Shown: positions 8,736 through 17,299 of the stretch, one piece after another | Numbering within the stretch: position 1 is the stretch's first letter | How the letters are laid out: each line of letters opens with the position of its first letter | Source of the DNA: DATLNF01 sp963765815 | Lineage (GTDB): Bacteria; Actinomycetota; Actinomycetes; BP-191 | Assembly (NCBI GenBank): GCA_963765815.1 | Contig: CAVXXT010000007.1 | Span: 310,001-374,000 of the forward strand | Direction of reading: 5' to 3' | Length of the DNA: 64,000 bases | Made by a program: the position numbers and the translations under genes | The notes under the pieces: generated by a model | Databases searched by the model: none | What the model was told of the DNA's origin: nothing | Seen by the model: only the letters and a program-made list of their open reading frames with translations

Positions 8736-9368
8736 ATGACCGAGAAGGAGCTGGTGTTCTGCAGCTGCTGCGCGCTCACCCAGCTGGTCTGGGAGGACGG
8801 CGAGCCCGAGCCGACGACCTGCTTCATGTGCTCGTCGCACAAACCGGGGTCGAAGGCGGCGCTCGTCGAGCACGAGGGGCGGCTGCTGGAGCGGATCAAT
8901 CGCCTCGAGATCGCCCGGCGTGACTTCGAGAAGGCGATCGAGACGTCCCGTCACGCCTTCGCGGAGATCGCCGTGGCGCATGCGCACTGCATCTGCCTGG
9001 AGCCGAAGCCGTGCGTCTCCGCGCGGTTCGCGTCCGAAGGCGCGAAGGCCTGCGCGGCCGCGGTCGCAGTCGTCCCGGGCCTGAGACCCGGTAGCTCAGC
9101 CGGCGACGACGTCGCCGCTCGATGCGGGGAGCGTTTCAGTCACTGCAAGCCGCACCGGACCGAGTTTCAGTCACTGAATCGCTCCCCGGATCGGCAGCCG
9201 GGCGGCGCTCAGCTCAGCCGGCGACGACGTCGCCGCCGAGGTCGGCGACCTGCACTCCCCGGCCGACCAGCCACTCCCGGCCCTCGGTCAGCGCGGCCGG
9301 CTCGCCGTGCACCTCGACGATCACCCAGCCGAGGGTGTCCTCGACGTTGGCGCGGCGCACGTTGGTGA
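8736..9368 (+). CDS. Zinc-ribbon-like hypothetical protein, 3' end run-on
   Basis: A 211-residue frame from ATG 8736. The first about 90 residues look genuine: CSCC near the start, CFMCSSHKPGSK, a helical stretch RLLERINRLEIARRDFEKAIE, then HCICLEPKPC. That gives paired Cys/His suited to zinc binding. From about residue 118 the frame crosses a repeat-bearing 120-nt segment (9093-9235). It then runs antisense through the NIL-domain gene with an Arg/Pro-rich composition. The native stop was therefore probably earlier and lost through the repeat insertion. Function unknown. Confidence 0.45.
   Translation: MTEKELVFCSCCALTQLVWEDGEPEPTTCFMCSSHKPGSKAALVEHEGRLLERINRLEIARRDFEKAIETSRHAFAEIAVAHAHCICLEPKPCVSARFASEGAKACAAAVAVVPGLRPGSSAGDDVAARCGERFSHCKPHRTEFQSLNRSPDRQPGGAQLSRRRRRRRGRRPALPGRPATPGPRSARPARRAPRRSPSRGCPRRWRGARW
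9093..9235. repeat. 25-bp direct repeats flanking a palindromic segment
   Basis: An identical 25-nt sequence (agctcagccggcgacgacg...) occurs at 9093-9117 and 9211-9235. The second copy contains the stop codon end of the NIL-domain gene. Between them an imperfect inverted repeat of 20 nt (two mismatches) pairs 9126-9145 with 9168-9187: GGGGAGCG arms plus the repeated word TTTCAGTCACTG. It looks like a small palindromic element that duplicated its target, or a duplication of a convergent terminator region. Confidence 0.6.
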
Positions 9369-9456
9369 CCAGGCCGTGCTGCGTCGCGAGCTCCCAGAGC
9401 AGCGGCTCGCTGACCAGCTCCTCGGAGTAGGTGAGGTGCCAGCGCGCGGTCGCCAT
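9214..9456 (-). CDS. NIL-domain protein
   Basis: An 80-residue protein from ATG 9456. The pattern WHLTYSEELVSEPLLWELATQHGLVTNVRRANVEDT followed by GWVIVEVHGEPAALTEGREWL matches a stand-alone NIL domain, the ferredoxin-like ligand-binding domain found at the C-terminus of MetN and in sulfur-transfer proteins of archaea. Its start overlaps the stop of larE by one nucleotide (TGATG), so the two should be co-translated. This suggests a role linked to sulfur or sulfur-amino-acid handling. That is an inference from context. Confidence 0.75.
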   Translation of the reverse strand: MATARWHLTYSEELVSEPLLWELATQHGLVTNVRRANVEDTLGWVIVEVHGEPAALTEGREWLVGRGVQVADLGGDVVAG

Positions 9457-10298
9457 CAGCGGTACGCCTCGACGTCGACGAGCAGCTCGTTCATCGCGCC
9501 GGAGCGGAAGCCGACCGGGTCGAGCTCGGCCCGCTCGAAGCCGGCGGCGACGATGGCGGCGCAGACCTCCGTCGTACGGCGTTCGAGCTCCGGCACGAGC
9601 GTCGCGTCGACCTCGAGCCGAGCGGTGTCGCCGAGGTCGCGGACCCGCAGATCGCGTACGACGAAGTCGTTGTCGTGCAGCCACGCGCGGGCCGCGGCCT
9701 CGGCGCGCTCGACCCGGGCGAGCCGGGCGGGCGTGATCTCGATGCCGTAGGCGACCCGGCTGGACAGGCACGCGGCTGCCGGCTTGTCCCACGTCGGGAG
9801 CCCGGCGTCCTTGGATGCCGCGCGAACCTCCGCCTTGGTCAGGTCCGCGTCGCGGAGCGGCGTGACCGCACCCCGCTCGCTCGCGGCGCGGATGCCGGGC
9901 CGGAAGCCGGCGCGCGCGTCGTCGGCGTTGGTGCCGGTCGCGACGAGCGCGATGCCGAGCGAGTCGGCCAGCGGGCGCAGGGTGTCCATCAGCTCGGCCT
10001 TGCAGAAGAAGCAGCGGTCGCCGGCGTTGGCGCGATATCCCTCGCGCGACATCTCGTCGGTGGGCGGGAGGTGGTGCGCGACGCCCAGCTGCGTCGCGAA
10101 GGCGGTCGCCTGGTCGAGCTCCACCGCAGGGAGACTGGGCGAGACGGCGGTGGCGGCGACGACGTGGTGCGCGCCGAGGACGGTCGCCGCGCGCGCGAGC
10201 AGGAACGCCGAGTCCGCGCCCCCGCTGAAGGCGACCACGAGGCCGTCGTACGACGACAGGATCTCGTCGAGGCGCGCGAGCTTGCCGGAGAGGTCCAC
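9456..10298 (-). CDS. larE: ATP-dependent sacrificial sulfur transferase LarE
   Basis: A 280-residue PP-loop enzyme. The ATP-binding loop VAFSGGADSAFLL is at residues 22-34 and RCFFCKAEL near residue 95. Cys177 in PAAACLSSRVAYG corresponds to the sacrificial cysteine of Lactobacillus LarE (Cys176). The family adenylates a pyridinium dicarboxylate substrate and donates sulfur to build the nickel-pincer cofactor of lactate racemase. Stand-alone LarE homologues without larB/larC are common, and neither is seen here, so the acceptor may differ. GTG start; the NIL gene follows with a 1-nt overlap. Confidence 0.85.
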   Translation of the reverse strand: MDLSGKLARLDEILSSYDGLVVAFSGGADSAFLLARAATVLGAHHVVAATAVSPSLPAVELDQATAFATQLGVAHHLPPTDEMSREGYRANAGDRCFFCKAELMDTLRPLADSLGIALVATGTNADDARAGFRPGIRAASERGAVTPLRDADLTKAEVRAASKDAGLPTWDKPAAACLSSRVAYGIEITPARLARVERAEAAARAWLHDNDFVVRDLRVRDLGDTARLEVDATLVPELERRTTEVCAAIVAAGFERAELDPVGFRSGAMNELLVDVEAYR

Positions 10299-10302
10299 TG
10301 GT

Positions 10303-11133
10303 CTACCGGTGCTGCATGGAGTCCATGAGGATGCCGACGGCGATCGCCATCCGGAAGTCGAGCCGCTGGTCCTGGATCTCCATGACGTAACGGTCGCGCC
10401 AGCCCCAGATGCGGGTGTGCGAGAACACCGGCGAGCTGCCCATCGTGCCGTCGAAGTGGAAGACCCACGGCACCGGGATGTTCTCGGCGTACGGGATGAG
10501 TCCCCAGAAGCGGCGCAGTACCGCGATCAGCATGTTCCGCTCGGTGATGGTGACCGTCAGCAGGCCGGGCTGGTTGAGCTCCCAGGTCGAGCGGATGAGC
10601 GATTTCGCGCCGAGCTTCTTGACCGTGCCGATCAGCTGACCGGTCTGCGCGTCGGTGACGTTCATGACCGAGCTGATGTCGAGGCGCCGGTCGGCCTTGA
10701 TCGAGACGACGGGCCGCGTGGCGCTCTCGTCGGAGTAGACGGTGAACGCCTCCTTGAGCGCCATCCGCTTCTGCTTGACGAACGCGACCAGCTGGCCGGG
10801 CTTGCCGGCCTCGTCCCAGAAGACGCGGTAGACGTTCTGGAACGGCGTGACCTTCTGCAGGATGTGCAGCCGCGGCGGGGCGCCCTGCACCGGCGCGGTT
10901 GGTCCGGTGGATGCCACGCCGCCGTACGCCTCGGCCATCGGCTGCCGGGGTGCTGCCGGGACCTCGGCGTAGTAGGGGTCTCCGTGCGGGCTGGGCATGG
11001 TCGGCGCCGCCGGCGCGACCTCGCGCGAGGTGACCTGATCCGTCCAGGTGGTGCCGTCCCAGTAGCGCTGGTCGTGCTGGCCGGAGGGGTCCGGGTACCA
11101 CCCGGGCGCGGGACCGCTGCTGCTCGTCGTCAT
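10303..11133 (-). CDS. DUF2510 + LURP-one-related (scramblase-like) protein
   Basis: A 276-residue protein starting at ATG 11133. Residues 9-34 (PGWYPDPSGQHDQRYWDGTTWTDQV) are a DUF2510 motif. After a Pro/Ala linker, residues about 90-276 form a beta-rich LURP-one/Tubby-like domain (QNVYRVFWDEAGKPGQLVAFVKQKRMALKE, then KKLGAKSLIRSTWELN). Such proteins are predicted membrane-associated lipid-binding or scramblase-like factors. No experimental role is evident. It lies 4 nt upstream of larE. Confidence 0.7.
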   Translation of the reverse strand: MTTSSSGPAPGWYPDPSGQHDQRYWDGTTWTDQVTSREVAPAAPTMPSPHGDPYYAEVPAAPRQPMAEAYGGVASTGPTAPVQGAPPRLHILQKVTPFQNVYRVFWDEAGKPGQLVAFVKQKRMALKEAFTVYSDESATRPVVSIKADRRLDISSVMNVTDAQTGQLIGTVKKLGAKSLIRSTWELNQPGLLTVTITERNMLIAVLRRFWGLIPYAENIPVPWVFHFDGTMGSSPVFSHTRIWGWRDRYVMEIQDQRLDFRMAIAVGILMDSMQHR

Positions 11134-11291
11134 GCCGAAGAGCCTGCCATGACTTGCCGAGGAACTGTGTACGCCGACGCGGCGGTCGCGAGCGGCAGAC
11201 GGGACACAGAACGGCTGGGGCCGGGCCGGAGACGACGAGAGGGCGGGCCCGCCGAAGCGGACCCGCCCTCTCGGACGTCGTACTGGGGGAC

Positions 11292-12917
<1,626 letters not shown>

Positions 12918-13031
12918 GCGGGTGGGTCCTCCCAAGACTTGCGGGTGTGAGTGCCATGGCGACCGGGTGACGCCCGCGACGGACGGCCGCCTGCGCCCCG
13001 TCGTACGGCGCTAGGGGCCTCGTCGCCCGAT

Positions 13032-13058
13032 CTGGCACTCACAGTGGGCGAGTGCCAA
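13032..13058 (-). promoter_or_regulatory. CIRCE operator, groEL-proximal
   Basis: On the minus strand TTGGCACTC, nine nt, GAGTGCCAG. This is the 9-N9-9 inverted repeat of CIRCE with one substitution per arm. It is the binding site of the heat-shock repressor HrcA and lies about 115 nt upstream of the groEL start. Confidence 0.85.
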
Positions 13059-13063
13059 CCTCA

Positions 13064-13092
13064 GGTTTAGCACTCTCAGGTGGAGAGTGCAA
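13064..13092 (-). promoter_or_regulatory. Candidate groEL promoter
   Basis: Minus-strand TTGCAC (13092-13087) and TAAACC (13069-13064) are separated by exactly 17 nt. This fits a housekeeping -35/-10 pair with a weak -10. The elements are embedded in the second CIRCE, the arrangement known for actinobacterial groE promoters. No transcription data. Confidence 0.5.
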
Positions 13093-13093
13093 G
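13067..13093 (-). promoter_or_regulatory. CIRCE operator, promoter-overlapping
   Basis: Plus-strand TTAGCACTC, nine nt, GAGTGCAAG. The left arm is a perfect CIRCE consensus and the right arm matches GAGTGC then diverges. It overlaps the candidate groEL promoter, so HrcA bound here would block RNA polymerase directly. Confidence 0.85.
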
Positions 13094-13102
13094 ACGCCGG
13101 AT

Positions 13103-13160
13103 TGACTCACCACGGATGCGCGCGTGGGTGGGTTCGTTGACTCATCTAGGGATGCGCGCG
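13103..13160 (+). repeat. Left compound terminal repeat of the IS
   Basis: Two direct modules TGACTCA + spacer + GATGCGCGCG, 35 nt apart, likely transposase binding sites. The counterpart is 14402-14460. Confidence 0.8.
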
Positions 13161-13209
13161 TGGGGCGCGCCTGGCGAGCGGGTCCTCGGGTGGCCGGTAG
13201 GCCTCGAGG

Positions 13210-14451
13210 ATGGAACTAACGATGAGCCAGCGCAAGGCTGTCACGAAGGTGACCGCGACCCGGTATGCGCAGGCGAGCCGGGCCGGCAAGGGTGTGATCC
13301 TCGACGAGCTGTGCGCGACGACCGGGTGGCATCGCAGCCACGCCCGTAAAGCGCTCGCGGGCGCCCTGCGGCCGCAGGTGGTGGTGCCGCGGCGTCCGCG
13401 GACCCCGATCTACGGAGTCGAGGTGGTTGTCGCGCTGCAGTTCTGCTGGGCGGTGCTCGGCGCACCGACCGGCAAGCGCCTGGCCCCGGTGCTCGCCGAC
13501 CTGGTGGCGCGTCTGCGCCGGTTCGGCGAGCTCGTGATCAGCGACGACGTCGCCGTGGCGCTTGTCGCGATGAGCCCGGCGACGATGGACCGCCGGCTGG
13601 CTGCGGCGCGCGCGGCGATGGCCCTGCGCGGCCGCAGTCACACCAAGCCGGGCTCGTTGCTCAAGAGCCAGATCCCGATCCGGACCTGGGCGCAGTGGGA
13701 CGACGCGGTGCCCGGCTTCGTCGAGATCGACCTGGTCGGCCACGAAGGAGGCAACGCCCTCGGTGAGCACGCCTACACGCTGACGGTGACCGACATCGCC
13801 ACCGGGTGGACCGAGAACCGCTCGGTGCCCAACAAGGCGCAGAAGTGGGTCGTCGAGGCGCTCGCCGAGATCGCCGCGGTCATGCCGTTCCCGATCCTGG
13901 GCATCGACAGCGACAACGGCAGCGAGTTCATCAACTGGCACCTGCTGTCCTGGTGCCAGGAACGGAAGATCACCTTCACCCGCTCCCGGTCGGGCAACTC
14001 CAACGACGGCGCACACGTCGAGCAGAAGAACTGGGCAGTGGTCCGCACCGTGGTCGCCTACCACCGCTACGACACGCCCGCGGAACTGCTGCTGCTCAAC
14101 AAGATCTGGGTGCTCCAGTCGCTGATCACGAACTACTTCCTCGCCCAGCAGAAGCTCATCTTGAAGGTCCGCGACGGAGCGAAGGTCACGAAGAAGTACG
14201 ACACCGCGACCACGCCACACCAGCGGGCCGACCGCCACGACAGCGTCGCCGATGAGGACAAGACGATCCTGAGAGACACCTTCGCCGGGCTCAACCCAGC
14301 AGCGATCCAGCGCCAGATCCAGGCCCTCACCGCCGAGCTGCTCACCCTGACCACGAGCAAGGCCGCGGCCAGGAACAAGCCCTCCATCAAGGCCATCGCT
14401 CCGCGCGCATCCACTCATGAGTCAACGACCGGAGCTACGCGCGCATCTTGA
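13210..14451 (+). CDS. DDE integrase-type transposase
   Basis: A 413-residue protein. An N-terminal helix-turn-helix region (GVILDELCATTGWHRSHARKAL) precedes an rve-like catalytic core: Asp174 in FVEIDLVGHEGG, Asp235 in LGIDSDNGSEF, Glu271 in DGAHVEQKNW. All three acidic residues are present, so it should be active. The start is ATG 13210; ATG 13222 is also plausible. The C-terminal codons extend into the right inverted repeat and the TGA lies within it. Confidence 0.88.
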   Translation: MELTMSQRKAVTKVTATRYAQASRAGKGVILDELCATTGWHRSHARKALAGALRPQVVVPRRPRTPIYGVEVVVALQFCWAVLGAPTGKRLAPVLADLVARLRRFGELVISDDVAVALVAMSPATMDRRLAAARAAMALRGRSHTKPGSLLKSQIPIRTWAQWDDAVPGFVEIDLVGHEGGNALGEHAYTLTVTDIATGWTENRSVPNKAQKWVVEALAEIAAVMPFPILGIDSDNGSEFINWHLLSWCQERKITFTRSRSGNSNDGAHVEQKNWAVVRTVVAYHRYDTPAELLLLNKIWVLQSLITNYFLAQQKLILKVRDGAKVTKKYDTATTPHQRADRHDSVADEDKTILRDTFAGLNPAAIQRQIQALTAELLTLTTSKAAARNKPSIKAIAPRASTHESTTGATRAS

Positions 14452-14460
14452 CGTGAGTCA
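14402..14460 (-). repeat. Right compound terminal repeat of the IS
   Basis: Inverted counterpart of 13103-13160, with two modules whose TGACTCA words lie 36 nt apart. The transposase reading frame ends inside it. Confidence 0.8.
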
Positions 14461-14500
14461 CCAGGGACGCAGCAGCCGGGCTGGGAGCCCCTGGGGAGGG

Positions 14501-14776
14501 TCAGCCGCCGGCGACGGCCGGGATCACGGAGACGGTGACGCCGTCGGGTACGACGGTGTCGAGGCCGTCGAGGAAGCGGACGTCGTCGTCCCCCACGTAG
14601 ACGTTGACGAAGCGGCGCAGTGCACCGGTCTCGTCGAGGACCCGCTCGGCGACGCCGGGGTGCGCGACCTCGAGCGCCTTCAGGACGTCGTTGAGCGAGC
14701 CGGCCTCCACGGCGACCTCGGCGTTGCCGCCGGTGAGGCCGCGCAGCGGGGTCGGGATGCGGACGGTGACGCTCAT
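14501..14776 (-). CDS. Ubiquitin-like sulfur carrier (MoaD/ThiS fold), probable MetO
   Basis: A 91-residue beta-grasp protein ending in AVAGG, the di-glycine that is adenylated and thiocarboxylated in sulfur carriers. Internal features typical of the family are PTPLRGLTGG and FVNVYVGDDDVRFLDGLDTVV. The ATG at 14776 overlaps the stop of the PLP enzyme upstream (ATGA), so the pair is coupled. A SAM-I riboswitch precedes the pair. By analogy with the MetM/MetO system described in Streptomyces, it probably delivers sulfide as thiocarboxylate for homocysteine synthesis. MoaD or CysO roles are alternatives. Confidence 0.8.
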   Translation of the reverse strand: MSVTVRIPTPLRGLTGGNAEVAVEAGSLNDVLKALEVAHPGVAERVLDETGALRRFVNVYVGDDDVRFLDGLDTVVPDGVTVSVIPAVAGG

Positions 14777-16056
14777 GACGCTCCCTGGGGCGAGGCGAGA
14801 CCGGCGGCGCGGAACGCCTCCAGGCTGGCGGGGATGGTGTGTGTGGGCTGCGAGGTCGCGGCCACGGCGTCGATGGTCTTCAAGCCGTCTCCGGTGTTGA
14901 GCAGCACGGTCGGAGCATCCGCCTGCAGCTGCCCGGTGGCGAGCAGCCGCTGCAGCGACGCGACGGTCACACCGCCCGCGGTCTCGGCGAAGATCCCCTC
15001 GGTCTCGGCGAGCAGCCGGATCCCCGCGACGACGTCCTCGTCGCTCACGTCCTCGAACGACCCGCCGGTACGCCGGGCCGTGTCGATCGCGTAGGGCCCG
15101 TCCGCCGGGTTGCCGATGGCGAGCGACTTGGCGATGGTCGACGGCCGCACCGGGCGTACGACGTCCCAGCCGTTCTTCCACGCGGTCGCGACCGGCGAGC
15201 AGCCGGTGGCCTGAGCGCCGAAGACGGCGTACGGCGTGTCGGCGACCAGCCCGAGGGAGACCAGCTCACCGAAGCCCTTGTCCACCTTGGTCATCAGCGA
15301 GCCGCTGGCGACCGGCGCGACGACCTGCGCGGGCAGCCGCCAGCCGAGCTGCTCGGCGATCTCGTAGCCGACAGTCTTGGAGCCCTCGGCGTAGAACGCG
15401 CGCAGGTTGACGTTGACGAAGGCCCACGGCAGCTCGCCCGCGACCTCGGCGCAGAGCCGGTTGACGTCGTCGTACGAGCCGGTGACCGCGACGAGGGTCT
15501 GGCCGTAGACGCCGGTGGCGACGACCTTGCCGACCTCGAGGTCGGCCGGGATGAAGACGACGGCGCGCAGGCCGGCGCGCGACGCGTGCGCCGCGACGCT
15601 GTTGGCCAGGTTGCCGGTCGAGGCGCAGGACACGGTGTCGAAGCCGAGCTCGACCGCCTTGGAGAGAGCCACCGAGACGACACGGTCCTTGAAGGAGTGG
15701 GTCGGGTTGGCGCTGTCGTCCTTGACCCACAGCTCGGTCATGCCGAGGGCGCGGCCGAGGTTGCGCGCCCGGACGAGCCGGGTCATCCCGGCGCCCAGGT
15801 CGACGCGCGTGGCCGGGTCGTGGCCGGAGGGCAGCAGGTCGGCGTACCGCCACATGGTGTGCGGGCCCGCCTCGATCGACTCACGGGTGACGGTGCGCTG
15901 CCAGACGGCCTTGTCGTAGGCGACCTCGAGCGGGCCGAAGCAGAACTCGCAGACGTGGCTGGCGGCGACCGGGTAGTCGCGACCGCACTCGCGGCAGCGC
16001 AGGCCGAGGACAGCCGTCGATACGTCGGCAGACACATCGGTGGATACAGATGTCAC
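14773..16056 (-). CDS. Threonine-synthase-family PLP enzyme, probable homocysteine synthase (MetM-type)
   Basis: A 427-residue fold-type II PLP enzyme. An N-terminal zinc ribbon (Cys21/Cys24 and Cys36/Cys39) precedes the catalytic domain with Lys123 in NPTHSFKDRVVS, plus SCASTGNLANSVAAH and LNTGDGLKT. Automatic annotation would be threonine synthase acting on O-phosphohomoserine. Two features argue for the methionine branch: a SAM-I riboswitch in the leader and an overlapping sulfur-carrier gene. This matches MetM, which makes homocysteine from O-phosphohomoserine and thiocarboxylated MetO. Start is GTG 16056. A dual or plain threonine synthase role is not excluded. Confidence 0.75.
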   Translation of the reverse strand: MTSVSTDVSADVSTAVLGLRCRECGRDYPVAASHVCEFCFGPLEVAYDKAVWQRTVTRESIEAGPHTMWRYADLLPSGHDPATRVDLGAGMTRLVRARNLGRALGMTELWVKDDSANPTHSFKDRVVSVALSKAVELGFDTVSCASTGNLANSVAAHASRAGLRAVVFIPADLEVGKVVATGVYGQTLVAVTGSYDDVNRLCAEVAGELPWAFVNVNLRAFYAEGSKTVGYEIAEQLGWRLPAQVVAPVASGSLMTKVDKGFGELVSLGLVADTPYAVFGAQATGCSPVATAWKNGWDVVRPVRPSTIAKSLAIGNPADGPYAIDTARRTGGSFEDVSDEDVVAGIRLLAETEGIFAETAGGVTVASLQRLLATGQLQADAPTVLLNTGDGLKTIDAVAATSQPTHTIPASLEAFRAAGLASPQGAS

Positions 16057-16073
16057 AGGAACTCGAGCCTCTC

Positions 16074-16205
16074 CTCATCTTTCCCCTGGCGCGGAGCGCG
16101 CCGGGGCCGGAGTTGGCACCTGTCGCGGCGGCGGCTGCGGTGCAGCGCTTTCCGCGGTGGTTGCCGGGACGTCGACGGGCCGTTCCCTCAGTCCCTCGTG
16201 ATGAG
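16074..16205 (-). promoter_or_regulatory. SAM-I (S-box) riboswitch
   Basis: On the minus strand P1 pairs CTCATC (16205-16200) with GATGAG (16079-16074). Between them lie the S-box core words in order: GAGGGA then GGCCC, CCGGCAACC, and GGTGCCAACTCCGGCCCC. The 3' strand of P1 runs straight into GGAGAGG, which lies 11 nt before the GTG start of the PLP enzyme. I see no intrinsic terminator, so control by masking the ribosome site seems likely. Confidence 0.88.
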
Positions 16206-16262
16206 TTGCGTATGAAGTTGTGGTCGTAGTGTCGGCACCGCGCAGGTGATGAGTCAAACGGG

Positions 16263-17276
16263 ATGCGCGACGAGAGGGCGAAGCGAGCGATGGCCGGGGA
16301 CGAGGCAGCCGACTGGCTCGCGCACCGGACCTACCACTGGTCGACGTACGCCGACCTCGACGCGCTGGTCGCCGCGAAGGGCGAGACCACGGTCAGCGTG
16401 GTGCTGCCCGCGCGCGACGAGCAGGCGACCGTCGGGTCGATCGTCGACTGCATCCGCGGCTCGCTGATGGCGCCGGACGGGCCGGCCCTCGTCGACGAGC
16501 TGGTCGTCCTCGACCACGGCTCGACGGACGAGACAGCTGCGATCGCGCGCGACGCCGGCGCGACGGTGGTCGCGTCGCGCGACGTGCTGGCGGCCTACGG
16601 CGACAACAAGGGAAAGGGAGAAGCGCTCTGGAAGTCGCTCGCGGCGACGACCGGTGACGTCGTCGCATGGGTGGACGCCGACATCGAGAACATCGACGCG
16701 TCTTTCGCGTTCGGACTGCTGGGTCCGCTGCTGACCGACCCGAGCGTGAGCTTCGTGAAGGGGTTCTACGAGCGGCCGTTCGCCGAGCGCGAGCGGCTGC
16801 GGCCGACCGGCGGCGGGCGGGTCACCGAGCTGGTCGCGCGGCCGTGGCTGAACATGTTCTGGCCCGACCTGGCCGGTCTCATCCAGCCACTCGCGGGCGA
16901 GCAGGCCGGCCGGCGCGCGCTGCTCGAGACGCTGCCCTTCGTCTCGGACTACGGCGTGGAGGTCGGACTGCTCATCGACGTGTACGACGCGGTCGGGCTC
17001 GACGCGATCGCGCAGGTCGACCTCGAGCGGCGGGTGCACCGCAACCAGAGCGTCGAGAAGCTCGGCCGGATGGCATTCGTCATCCAGCAGTCGCTGATGT
17101 CGCGCATGCAGCGCGAGGGGCGCATGACGCTGACCGACGCGCCGATGCCGCGGCTCGCGCAGTTCCGCAACCGGCTCGCCGACTACCGCATGAACGTGCA
17201 CGAGCTGCCGGTGACGGAGCGGCCGCCGCTGGTCGACGTACCCGAGTACGCGCAGCGCACCGGGCCGCTGCGATGA
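16263..17276 (+). CDS. gpgS: Glucosyl-3-phosphoglycerate synthase
   Basis: A 337-residue GT81 glycosyltransferase. Visible motifs are VSVVLPARDEQATV (nucleotide-sugar fold), GKGEALWKS, the metal-binding VDADIEN (Asp138/Asp140) and TGGGRVTELVARPWL followed by PLAGEQAGRR. It transfers glucose from UDP-glucose to 3-phosphoglycerate, the first step to glucosylglycerate and, in some actinobacteria, methylglucose lipopolysaccharides. ATG 16263 is taken; ATG 16290 (MAGDEAADW) is equally plausible. A HAD phosphatase that could complete the pathway lies 1 kb away. Confidence 0.87.
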   Translation: MRDERAKRAMAGDEAADWLAHRTYHWSTYADLDALVAAKGETTVSVVLPARDEQATVGSIVDCIRGSLMAPDGPALVDELVVLDHGSTDETAAIARDAGATVVASRDVLAAYGDNKGKGEALWKSLAATTGDVVAWVDADIENIDASFAFGLLGPLLTDPSVSFVKGFYERPFAERERLRPTGGGRVTELVARPWLNMFWPDLAGLIQPLAGEQAGRRALLETLPFVSDYGVEVGLLIDVYDAVGLDAIAQVDLERRVHRNQSVEKLGRMAFVIQQSLMSRMQREGRMTLTDAPMPRLAQFRNRLADYRMNVHELPVTERPPLVDVPEYAQRTGPLR

Positions 17277-17299
17277 AGACGCTGCGCCGGCCCGCCGCG

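Larger units (their letters stand above)
13103..14460 (+). mobile_element. Insertion sequence with compound inverted repeats
   Basis: A 1.36-kb element with a single DDE transposase gene. The termini are inverted, and each contains two copies of TGACTCA-n5/6-GATGCGCGCG. The left copies start at 13103 and 13138; the right copies are inverted and end at 14460 and 14424. I see no clear target duplication. The family is uncertain; the rve-type transposase resembles the ISNCY/IS1202-like group. It sits about 10 bp beyond the groEL CIRCE/promoter and 40 bp from the end of the sulfur-carrier gene. Confidence 0.85.

Noticed and set aside
13090..14475. Target-site duplication for the first IS
   Set aside because: Flanking bases on the two sides do not match convincingly, so no duplication is claimed.
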